Assembly: GCA_907165275.2 (NCBI GenBank)
Contig: OU015650.1
Coordinates: 836,001-900,000, forward strand
Direction: 5' to 3'
Length of the DNA stretch: 64,000 bases
Origin: Zygaena filipendulae
Lineage: Eukaryota > Arthropoda > Insecta > Lepidoptera > Zygaenidae
This document shows positions 1 to 10,800 of this stretch, piece by piece. A model generated the notes under the pieces. The model was not told where the DNA came from and ran no database searches. It saw nothing but the letters and a program-made list of their open reading frames with translations. The translations under genes and the position numbers were made by a program. How positions within the stretch are numbered: the first letter of the stretch is position 1; every line of letters starts with the position of its first letter.

Positions 1-4
1 AAAC

Positions 5-141
5 CTGTATGGATTTGAATCGACGACTTCGGACGACATTACATCTATTTTCTTCCTCCCCGGACCCGTAGTTCCTTGGCAGGCCGCTAGTTTGGCCTCC
101 AGTTCCTGCACTTTCTGTTTTAATTCCTTAACAGTAGACAT
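5..141 (-). CDS. Uba5: Uba5, UFM1-activating enzyme 5, first coding exon (partial gene)
   Basis: First coding exon of the E1-like enzyme that adenylates UFM1 and passes it to UFC1 in the ufmylation pathway; known UBA5 proteins are cytosolic homodimers. The ATG at 141-139 opens 45 whole codons plus two bases. Residues 1-20 form a short Lys/Glu/Leu helix (MSTVKELKQKVQELEAKL). Residues 32-45 (IDVMSSEVVDSNPY) match the conserved segment just before the UBA5 adenylation domain. The exon ends AG|GTTT with the donor at 4-1, leaving phase 2, so the next base completes the Ser/Arg expected after SNPY. The adenylation domain and catalytic Cys lie beyond the left edge. The gene is divergent from the peroxidase at 4806. 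Identification rests on about 14 distinctive residues plus the splice phase. Confidence 0.85.
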
Positions 142-741
142 TTTGAGTGATAATTTGCACAAAATACGACGTAAAAGCACTTGAATTTTTCGAACAGCTG
201 TTGCAAGTTTGCTGCTTCCACACCTGTCAATTGTCAAACGAATACTGTCAAATTTGACGTTAAAGCTGCCACGATGTAGGTACGTAGGTACCTGCTGCGC
301 GGCGGTCTGACAGCTGAATTACTCTTTGGTCGAATGCAAAGACATGAACTATACTGTTATAGTATGCTCAATAGCTGTCCCCCGCAGTTTCACCCGCCGT
401 AATTTTTGAGTTCCCGCCGGAATTCCAGGATAAACTATGCGTATAAACCTTAATTTCTCTTGAATCATTCTATCTATTGGTGAAACCGCATGAAAATCCA
501 TTCAGTCATGTCATTCAGATAGACGCGGCGGAGGTCTTTGTTTTATAATATGTAAAGATAACGTATAACAATCGTTAAAAAAAATCGTTAATTTATGTAC
601 AAAGACGGACTTACCTCGCGAGGGTATTTCTTCCAGTCAACTTTCATCGAAAGGATCTATAGTAAATATTGGCGGGAGAAGAGATAGAGTAGGGAAAGGA
701 GGATGAAGTATAAATATCCTACTGATATTATAAACGTGAAA

Positions 742-967
742 TCCTACTAAAATTATAAACGCGAAAGTTTGTAAGTATGTATGGATGGATGGATGGATGG
801 ATGGATGGATGTTTGTTACTCTTTCACGCAAAAACTACTGGATGCATTTAAATGAAACTTTACAGTAATATAGCTTATACATCAGATTAACACATAGGGT
901 ACTTTTTATCCCGGAATTCCCACGGGAACTCTGAAATTAACGCGGGTGAAACCGCGGGGCACAACTA
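742..967 (+). mobile_element. Helitron-like (Lep1-type) non-autonomous element
   Basis: Starts with TCCTACTAAAATTATAAACG and ends at CTAG followed by T, with the family hairpin (CGCGGGTGAAACCGCGGG) just before the end. A (GGAT)n microsatellite at about 781-811 interrupts the 5' third. The TC start, 3' hairpin and CTAG-T end are the Helitron hallmarks. It is one of at least 20 copies in the window. Confidence 0.75.
781..811 (+). repeat. (GGAT)n microsatellite
   Basis: About eight tandem GGAT units inside the Helitron-like element at 742-967. Microsatellite growth inside Lep1-type elements is an established pattern in Lepidoptera. Confidence 0.9.
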
Positions 968-1437
968 GTTCAAAATAATGTTACCGTGGTCACAAAACTA
1001 GTGAAAAAAAATTAATATAAAAAAAGGAAAATAGGCAGGACGGTACCTAGGTACTTACCTACCTAATTTAGTATTCTAGGTATCTATATAAAGATTCTTG
1101 AAACACGTACCTAGCTATTTCGATAATTGAAAAAAATAGAGCTCGAGCTTTACCTCAAAATAATTTGTTTTGACTTCAAAACAAGAACACCACTAGCACC
1201 CTTTGGTGTAGTCTCTTATGACCCCTGTAAAATTGAAAATTCATAATGACGTAGACACTTACCTAGTATCGCAGCGCTCTACGTGCGCTGAAGTTCATAG
1301 GTACCTACCTCATCACTGTATGTCGTAGCTAAGTATAGCTAAACTTTATTATACGCTTAGAAATAAATAATAATGCATTTCATTCATTCTCCTGTTTACC
1401 ATACGCCTCTTTCTTCACTGTAGAAGAATTCTAGATT

Positions 1438-1672
1438 GGACATAGATAAACAATACTGTGTTAACCCACACTGGAGAAATTTTGAGTAAATCGTGTTTTA
1501 AAAGTACAGCGCCATTTTGTGTCAACATTTTTTATGTTAAATATTTAGTTACATACTTAAGCAATGTAATAAAGTAAACGCATATTTAAAAAATGTTCCT
1601 TGACTCTCAATAAATCGTTCTGAAACAATAACTTAAGTTTGTGGGTTAACATGTTATTGCTTATCTGCGTCC
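1438..1672 (+). mobile_element. GGAC-family MITE, copy 1
   Basis: A 235-bp copy of a family with roughly 30-bp terminal inverted repeats: GGACATAGATAAACAATA at the left and TATTGCTTATCTGCGTCC read towards the right end. No coding capacity. Family members recur at 5287, 5957, 11025, 27645, 40521, about 44175 (degraded) and 47116; four of them show clear 4-bp target duplications. Confidence 0.85.
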
Positions 1673-2149
1673 AGATATATCAATTTCTCTAAGGTGGGCA
1701 AACAAGTTTCTGGGGTAAGCATTGCCCACCGTGCCCCCGCAAAGTAAGCCTAAGTATGCCTGTGATGATAATAATATTATCTCTAGATAATTCTGCCCAT
1801 CATGTACCCCGCGGTTTCACCCGCGTTAATTTCAGAGATCCCGCAGTAATTCCGGCATAAAAGTATCTACCCTATAAATCCTTTTGAGGGTTACTTAATT
1901 AGGTTTCACCCCCGTTTTTTCGGAGTTCCTGCGAGAATTCCGGGATAAAAAATTGCCCTGTGTCCTTTTCTGTACTCTTGAAAACGTGTAGGTATGCAAA
2001 ATTTCATGATGATTGTTAAGTCGTTAAGCCGTGAAAATGTAACAGACAAACAAACAAAATCAATTTCGCATTTATCTATAAGTACTTACTACATAATATT
2101 TTATTTACTTTTATTACCTATAAATATTATTTTTTTATTAATCTATTTA

Positions 2150-2381
2150 ATAGATAATATTATAAAGTGGTAAAGTTTGTGAGTTTCTGCACTGTGAGTT
2201 TTTGACTGTGTAGAGGACAATCTCTGGATCTGCGGAACCGATTTTGAAAATACTTTTACTTAATGGAAGCAACGATAGTCCTGACTCCTGAGTGACATAG
2301 AGGGTAGGTACCTACTTTACATCCCGAAATTTCTACGGGAACTTCGAAATTACCGCGGGTGAAACCGCGGGGGACAGCTAG
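2150..2381 (+). mobile_element. Helitron-like (Lep1-type) element
   Basis: Begins near TAATATTATAAAGTGG and ends in the CCGCGG-GTGAAA-CCGCGG hairpin followed by GGGGGACAGCTAG and T. The internal EcoRI-like segment typical of the family is present in degraded form. Confidence 0.7.
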
Positions 2382-2422
2382 TAGGATATAATGGATGGTA
2401 AAAGTTAAAGTCAACTTTAACA

Positions 2423-2653
2423 GGGCCCTTTTTCACTATGACCATAACACGCCGCGTTAAGATAAGACTCCACAAAAATTGCTTTTCCCTCGCGATCAAA
2501 GCAGTTTAACTTAATAAAAATACGTTTACAACGTGTAGTACGGTATACAGAATATTAATTTCTAATATTTTGGCATCTGGAGCGGTCGGAATTGTGTTTT
2601 AAGGACGCGCGTTATGGGCAAGGAATGTTGTTGGTCATAGAGAATAAGGGCCC
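2423..2653. mobile_element. GGGCCC-family MITE (Harbinger-like)
   Basis: A 231-bp element bounded by inverted ends GGGCCCTTTTTCACTATGAC and GGTCATAGAGAATAAGGGCC. Related copies or fragments are at 3340-3923, about 12290-12400, 37480-37684 and about 49815-49957. The 37480 copy is flanked by ACT on both sides, a 3-bp duplication as expected for PIF/Harbinger-type elements. No clear duplication flanks this copy. Confidence 0.7.
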
Positions 2654-3445
2654 AGATCTCGAAAAACCGGATGGTGTGTGAGCTAAATCCATAAAAACCT
2701 CGTGTTTGATCCAAGAAATACAAAATGCTCATTAATTACTTCTTATCATTAATACACCAGCAATAATAGAGCAGGAAGCGCTTCTTGTACAAAACAGAAT
2801 TAAGGCCCGGTTTTATTAGACACTGGCGACTGGTCAGTCAAATTCATGCCGCTGTCCACAACAGTCGGCCTCAATGGTTGTTAGAAGTTGAAAGTTATTG
2901 TAGCTTCATTTTAATCAATGGTGGATTTTAAGTGCGTTTCACTGTACCTAACTTGATTTTTAGAACGTTCGAACCAGTTTAATTTTGTTTTTCTGATAAT
3001 ACACATCGTGAAAAGTTCGGCTATCATGAATTTGATTAGGTGTTTGTGTATTCAATTTTGAAAATCAAGTTTTATTTTATTGCATCATAAAATTAATGCA
3101 CACCTACACATACTACTAGATTACACCAATAACATTAAAGGTATGTCTACTGGCCTTTCTGCCTGTACGGCTGTACTACGGCTGTATATAATATATTTTT
3201 CTTCTTCTTTAATAATGGCGTCTATAATTATAATTTGCCAATGAAAATGTATATAATATCTAAGTTTACCTCTAGCCTTACTTGTACTTACCTATATTTA
3301 AATGAGTATGATATAATTTTTAAGCACCTGGCCCTTCGGCTTTATTCACTATGACCATAACACGACGCGTTATCTTAACGCTTATCAAAGAAGTTTCACT
3401 TCAAAAAAATACTTACGTTTGTATGTGTGTTAAGGCATACGGATT

Positions 3446-3643
3446 AAAGGCGGACACACTTATGTATCGTGTGGTGTTGTGTTGCGAATCGGATTTGTAC
3501 ATTTAGTATGGTTAAAGACATATTTGAATGTTGTGCCGTGTTCTGTTGTGATGATTCTCTAAACATAGTAAATGTATGAAACCGGTAGGTATACTTCTGC
3601 CGTGACACAACACGACAGGACACATAAGTGTGTTTCCGCCTTT
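3446..3643. mobile_element. Short TIR element nested in a MITE
   Basis: Left end AAAGGCGGACACACTTATGT is matched by the inverted right end ACATAAGTGTGTTTCCGCCTTT, about 200 bp in all. The inner arms are also partly complementary (TGTGTTG.. against ..CAACACGACA). No coding potential. I do not recognise the family. Confidence 0.7.
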
Positions 3644-3721
3644 CTAACGGCCGTACTCGAGTCATTTTAATGATTACTTCAATTTTAGTAAAGGTTTTTA
3701 AATATAACTTTAACGATGTGT

Positions 3722-3872
3722 TCCGGCAGCCCCACTTGAAAGCCAGTTCCTATCCCCATTCCAGGTCGGCAACACACCTGCACGTCTTCTGGTGTTGCAG
3801 ATGTCTATGGGCGGCGGTAATCACTTACCATCAGGGGTACCACTTGCCCGTTTGCTCCCTATTACTAAAAAA
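3722..3872 (+). repeat. Retroposon 3' tail (LINE/SINE type)
   Basis: A segment that includes GGTGTTGCAGATGTCTATGG, ending in an A-rich tract. A second copy lies in inverse orientation at about 40271-40445, including its GGGGGCAAACGGGCAAGTGG end. Dispersed copies with an A-rich 3' end suggest a retroposon; the exact family cannot be named from sequence alone. Confidence 0.55.
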
Positions 3873-4805
3873 AAATTTAAAAAAAATGCGGCAGTTTTAT
3901 TTATTGGTCATAGTGAATAAAGGCACTGTTTTTCAAATTAAAAGTTTTTACCAAATGAATGCGCATAGAGAATTCGGTTTCGTAGGGTCTTCGGTTTAAT
4001 TATAAAATATGAATTCTCTTCATGTTCTTGCTAGTGATAGAGATTAGAGACCCAGCCGTAGAGCCCGACAGTAGGTGTCTAGTTGGGAATTGGGATAACT
4101 CGTAAGGTTTCAAACCGGAAACCGTACAAGTAGGTAAAGAAGCTTTTAATCCCCGATAACAACTGACGGGGCGATGACTTATCTGACCCACAGACCAGGG
4201 TAACAGGTCACTGACTTTTTATTTCGTAGGTTATTTGATATTTCTTTCTTTTAATTTTCTTAATTGTTTTAGGTTACTCGATGTTTATTTGGTTTTTATT
4301 TGGTCAGAGGTCTCTCAAAAAGTCCCGATTCCCAAACCACAAAATGCGAAAGTGAGTTTGTTTGTTACGATTCCCCGCCTTAATGGCTCTGGTGAAAGGT
4401 ATATACAAGTCGTCAGGTATACAGAGAAGGACATAGGGTAGGTACTTTTTAACCCAGAATTCCCGCGGGAATTCCGAAATTACCGCGGGTGGTAAATAAT
4501 AATGTAACTAATAAGATTAAAATTACATAACAATGGAGGACTTTGTTTTATAATATGTAGTGAATATAGTCATGTATACCTACTAAGGACGTAACTACTT
4601 TACAGTTGCTTTACAGATATCGTCATTGTTCCACTTCGACAAAACCAATTGATTGTATCATCATGGTTTGACGGACGGACGTACCTGCCTACATAATATT
4701 AGGTATTTCTCGGAACGCTAGTTGTAGTAGGCAGATAAATATCCTATCTAATCGTCTTCATATTATAAGATCTAATTCGTTTCGACAATACCAGGGCAGC
4801 AGAAG

Positions 4806-7800
4806 ATGCAGCGTGCAACCAGCTCGGAGCGGACGCCGCTCGTGCAGCCCACCTACGTGTTTGAGACGAGCCTCTCGAGAAGCTACCAGAAGCGGCTGCG
4901 AAAGTTTCAGTGCGCCATCTGTGTTAGTCTTTTGTAAGTTTAAACCTAGCTGCAGAGGTGCGTTTCGATCTGATGCATCTCTGCAGTCTGCCTCAGTTAG
5001 CCTTACGGCAAAAATAGTACCAAACTTCTTCTTTTTCTTCTTAATGACGTCTATTATTCTGCCAATCGGAACAGTAACTTCTAGGTGCTATAAGCGACAC
5101 TCTTCGCCACCCGCCCACTTTGTGCGAGCCTAGAGGTAATAGCGGTTCGGGCAGTTGCTGCTAAATATGTGTGTGACGGACAATACAAACTTGAATTCAG
5201 AACCCGAACTCCGTCGCAGACACACACGTACACACACAAGCCGGTATTACCTAGGTAGTAAGTGAGATAAATCGATTTGCTTGTATGGACATAGATAAGC
5301 AATAGTGTGTTAACCCACACTGGAGAAATTTTGAGTAAATCGTGTTTTAAAAGTAGTAGCGCCATTTTGTGTCAACATTTTTTATGTTCAATATTTAGTT
5401 ACATATTTAAGCAATGTACCTAATAAGGTAAACACATAATTAAAAAACGTTCCCTAACTCTCAATAAATCGTTCTGAATCAACAACTTAATTTTGTGGGT
5501 TAACATGTTATTGCCTATCTGCGTCCGTATGTAGTTTCACAGGTGTACTCAATACTCTCTCTGCTCAATACTCATGGTACCTATTCATAACCTTGGTTGC
5601 ATTATGACCTTTCTATATATTACCCGACTACACGACTGAAAATACAGATGATAATTTTTTCACGCCTATGTATCTAAGCATCCCATGTGATCCCATCAGC
5701 TGGATTACGATTGTCTCAAATTTCAATTATTGTACCAAAATATTCGTAAAAAAAACAAAACCACTGAACAGGTCGACAGGAACTTACCTAATTAAATAAA
5801 AAAAAAAAATAAACAAACCCGAATAAGTACATAAAAATTAAAAACTTAAAAAACCAAAGTAGAAAGACAGAAACAAGATGACGTTGGGGTTGGATCATAG
5901 AATCGAATTCGAATTTTATACCGCCGCATTCCAGCCGCACCATTCCAGTTTTATTACACACAGATAAGCATTAGTGTGTTATCCCACATTGGAGAAATTT
6001 CGAGTAAATCGTGTTTGAAAATTATAGCCCCATTTTGTATCAACATTTTTTTATGTTCAACATTTTGGTGGTATTCAAACAATGTAATAAGGTAAATACA
6101 TAATTAAAAAACGTTCTGTAACTCTCAATAAAGCGTTCTGTATCAATAATATAATTTTGTAGGTTAACATGACTGTTATTGCTTATCGGCGTCCATTTAG
6201 GGTCTCTCCATTTATATCCACCTAATCAATCAAAAATATCATAAGTTAGTAGCCGATTAAATATGTCGATCGGCCGTCGCGACAGAGTATGAGGGCAGAC
6301 TCTAATGTACCTATGTAACGAAAAGTAAAAAAAAATCATAATTATAATATGTATAAGCGTGTGGGGCATCAAAAAAGGTTTTAAAAAATCAATTTGAGGT
6401 TTCGGCCTGACTTTTTAATTTTTTTTATACCTATAGGTAGGTAACCGCATTAAAATTCATAGTTTTGAAGATCCTATATAATAAATCGATGGGATGGAAT
6501 GGTATGTGGAGTAAATACCTATAGGGTAAAACCCGGATAGTTGCCACACTTTTCGAAATCATTTTATATCTCCCAGTACATAAATCAAAATATTTTATTT
6601 TTTAAACTGGCAAGTACTTTGCTTCTTTATCTACAAATTTATTAAATGTAAAAGACATTATCTTTGAAATTTCCAGAGTAAGCGATTTCTACGGACCTCT
6701 ACTTTTTGTGACATCTATCCCACATATGGGATAGTTGCCTAGTCCATATAAATTACATTTAGGATAGACGACTCGCCGGGAAACAAGGCATCTATCCCTA
6801 AAAATCTTTGAACGCACCTTGTGTTCCCGTGCAATTGCACAGAGACATGAGACGCGGTCCACTTAATAGTAGTTGGAAAGTCTTTTGATAGATAAATAAA
6901 ATAGCACGCGATTCATTTGCGAAACTAGAGTAATTACGCTCGGGGCAACTATACCTCCAGGGCAACTATCCTGGTTTTACCCTATCTACTTACTATTTTT
7001 GATGGGATATCTCAATAGGTATTTCAACTTACTATAAAAATATAACTTTTTGGTTAAATTTTATGATATCAAGTTTAAATCAAGACTTGAAGATACAAAT
7101 AAAAATAAGAAATATCAGTAAGCTATTACATAAATAAGGAATAATAAAAATACCTTATCTTTAGATCTCTAATAAATGGATATTTGATAGATAAGTCAAC
7201 ATGGTCAACACGCAGCATTGCTTTATTAATTATTCTGTGCTTATGATAAGTCACTATATTTATTATAGAAATAAAGATGTCTTATATTGATAGAGCCAAC
7301 TAAATGTCGATAGGCAACCAACTAATTAGGAAAAAAAATTATTTAAGTATGCTAAAGTTGTTGACGCATCTAGTTGCGTACATAACTGACACATAAAAAT
7401 AAGATCTTACAACTTTTAACGATGCCGCGATGGAGGGTTGCGTCGTGAAGACTTGATATTTTCTTACAATTTTATATTTATGACCATATGACGCACGCAT
7501 GGAGTAACATAAAAATGTCCACAACAGTCTGGTCTGTCGAGAAGTTCCTGCTCCTAACTTTCAAGTTTCTAGATCCACCCTTTGGGCTGTACGGGTCGTC
7601 ATTTAGCCAATCAGTTATTTTTTGTAGGTATTTATATGTTTCAAATTATCTACAGATATAATTATATCTATACGTATTATAAATAAAATTGAAGTGTCTG
7701 TTTGTCATTCCAAATTAACAGCTTTTCACTGAATGCAAATTAAGTATACAGGGTGAATTTTTGAGACGGTAAGGGCAGGGTACCTTAACCGTTATATTTA

Positions 7801-10800
7801 CATGAAAACGCTTTTAGGAAACTATCCATAATTTTTTAAGATATTCTGAACTGTATTTACAGATTTTGGAAAAATGTACAGTCAGCAAGAAAATGGTCAT
7901 TAAATACAAACTTTTTTGATGCCAATCGATCGATCGATCTGTACTGGACCTACAGTTTTTTGCGAGTTCTGACATTTCTAGTACTCAAACCTCAGTCGGT
8001 AAGACGATTGGCAGGCCGTTGAAGGCGGCCATGAAACAGTAAACAAGTTGGTACATAGACGCACCTACTTATTACATAATTACAATAACATATTTATACG
8101 GTTGTAGCCTTCCTAAGATCCATTAAATAACAAAAACTCGTCCTCGTATATTGAGTTTTAATGACGTGCATTGATGTTGAAATTTTTTAAACAAGTATCC
8201 AAAGACATTAAATTTTATGTCTTTGCACTTCTATCGATTAAGATATATTACAAGTAGATTGTTGTTTTATGTTTGTAATCTGAAAATTGCAGTAGTACAA
8301 TCAATTGAACTGTATAATGAGATTAGACCGATAAAAGTTACCCATGGCGATCACTATAGACGACAAGTCTATTATAGCACTGATATTTTTTGAATGCAAT
8401 CATTGTGGACACACAAAAGCGAGTGTATTATGTAGGGGCCTATACACAAGAAGTACCTTAATATCAATGAATGTTTACTTATACCACGTCAAGTCACCCC
8501 CGAAAAAAAAACCACTGTCACTCTATAAATAATCAAATATAAGTAGGTATATAATAAAAATACGAAGTTGTTCAACGTTATATCCGTTCCAGAGGACTCC
8601 TGGCCATAGCTCTACTTGTGACGATATCGTTCGACCTGAGCCAAAGCGTGGAACCCACCGACAATGGCACCGAGGCGCCGATACCAGAGACACCGGTGCC
8701 GGTTGGCAACCTCACAATGGTCCGGCTCAACCCTGCCTTGGAGCCTATGCTGCAGCTGAAGTTGCCCTTGGAAGGTGGGTGTCTTCTATACTTTTATAGT
8801 ATAATACTAGCTGACCCGCGCGGTCTCACCCGCGATAATTTCGGAGTTCCCGCGGAATTGTATAAAAACTTTGCAACTTTCACCCTCTTACCCTTTGACC
8901 ACAGTCTCGGCGGTGGCGGCGGCGGCGGCGGCAAAAACAAATAGTAGACAACATACGAAGTAGGCCACACACAGCTATCAGCGGCGCGAACTGCGGCCAA
9001 CTTCATATGTTGTCTACCATTTGTTTTTGCCGCTGCCGCCGCCACCGCCGCCGCGCCGTCGAGACTGTGGCGCCGCCCTTAGGTTTTGAATTTTCAAAGA
9101 TCCTTTCTTATCGGACGTCTACGTCATAAAAAGAAATCACTCTCCAAGTTTCAGGTCTCGATCAGCGGTTTAGACTGTGCGTTGATCGTCGTCAGATCAA
9201 CGCACAGCCTAAAAGTAAGTACGTCGGATGGATTCACGTTGGTTACTCGATCACGTCAGAACGGCTTAACGGAATTGGATGGAATTTGGCACAGAGATAG
9301 ATTTTTATAGTCTGGAATAGGACATAGGGTACTTTTTATCGCGGAATTCTCGTGGGAACTCCGAAACCGCGGGGAATAGCTAGTTTAAAAAATATACAAA
9401 CACAAACTTAGCAAGACGTAACCTACACCGTATAATATTATCATCTCGAGAGAAATTACTAATTTAATAGATGCTGTTATTTTATTCGATTCGTAGATAG
9501 AAGAATAGAAATATACCTATTTTTTTTTTTACAGAAATAGTAAAATAATTAGGGAAATAAATATCTACAACACAATAACTTATGTATATAGGATTTAAGC
9601 TGTTATGGTAGTTTGGAACAACTTAGCCTCCTAAGGCCCAAATTTAATTTAGGTAAAATAAGTGAACAGCAATGGCACACAGCTTCTATAATAATTCTTT
9701 ATCTATGCTAATTACAATACAATGTTGTTATCACTGATTTAAAACATCGTAAATATTATTTTACATCAGTGAGTGTGATATTTCAAATTGTTTTTAGATG
9801 GCAAACTTGTTTTTAATCCTAATAGTAAAATGCGATTGTGAGTGTTTGTTTGTTTGCTTGCACGCCATTACTACTCAATTTTGCGCACAAAAACAGTAAA
9901 AGGAGTACAAAAAAGGGAGTAGGATACTTTTATCTCGGAATTCCCGCGGGAACTCCGAAACGCAGATGAAACCGCGGGGAAGAAGTTTACGATAAATAAA
10001 AAAAAATATAATGAATATTCTTTACTTAGGCAAGCCGTCGTCACCTTGGATGGGCGCCATTCCTTCGCCTGCCGACATCGCGTCAGCGCTGACGAAAGGC
10101 AATGAAGCCCTCACAGCGAGGCAGAAAGTTGAGAACCTGAGGAAGCCTCTGGAACCTAACAGTCCAGCGAATAGGGCACAAAAGGCCGCAGCTACTGCCG
10201 CCACGGTCAAGCCTCTGGCTGATGCCGCTTATATTGGTGAGGAGGCGACAAGAGTACTCGTTAATGGGTAAGTTGTGGTCATTTATTCACTTGTCTATAC
10301 TAATATTATGAAGAGGCAAAGTTTGTGAATTGTTAGTTTGTGAGTTTGTGACGTTGTGTTAATCTCTGGATCTACTGAATTTAATTTTGGTAAAGTCGTT
10401 ACGAAACATCGCTATCGTACCACACTATCTACTGTAAGGTAGATGCTATAACAGAGTGTCAATAAGTAAATAGAACTTGAATAGTAGGTACGAACCGTTT
10501 CACTCAAATAGGCCGCCGACTTCCTGATTATTAGATCAATTGAGCTATCGTGGAATTAGCATGTTTCATCCCGAGATAGTTCTTGTGGGTGCGGTTAGTA
10601 AGCATTGTCTTCACTAATCCTACTTAATATTATAAAATGTGAAAGTGTGGATGTTTGTATGTTTGTTACTCAATCACGCAAAAACGGCTGAACAGATTTG
10701 GATGATATTTGGCATGCACATTGTCAGGGGTACAGAGAAGGAAATATTTATTTATTTATTTATTTATTTATTTATTCTTTATTGCACAGTGTGTACAAAT

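Larger units (their letters stand above)
3340..3923. mobile_element. GGGCCC-family MITE interrupted by other repeats
   Basis: The left end (GGCTTTATTCACTATGACC) and right end (GGTCATAGTGAATAAAGGC) of this family are nearly 600 bp apart instead of about 230. The extra length is a nested inverted-repeat element (3446-3643) and a LINE/SINE-type tail (about 3722-3872). Confidence 0.6.
142..4805. other. Divergent intergenic region, Uba5 to peroxidase, mostly transposon-derived
   Basis: No convincing exon was seen. The 150 bases before the Uba5 ATG should hold its 5' UTR and promoter, but no TATA box is obvious. The rest is transposon remnants: antisense Helitron-like fragments at about 370-500 and 1806-2060, the elements listed separately, and a degraded Helitron-like piece at about 4330-4490. 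The open frames here are short and lie inside repeats. Confidence 0.6.

Noticed and set aside
4813..5133. 106-codon frame overlapping peroxidase exon 1
   Set aside because: Different phase from the frame that joins exon 2 in a membrane segment and runs through the splice donor.
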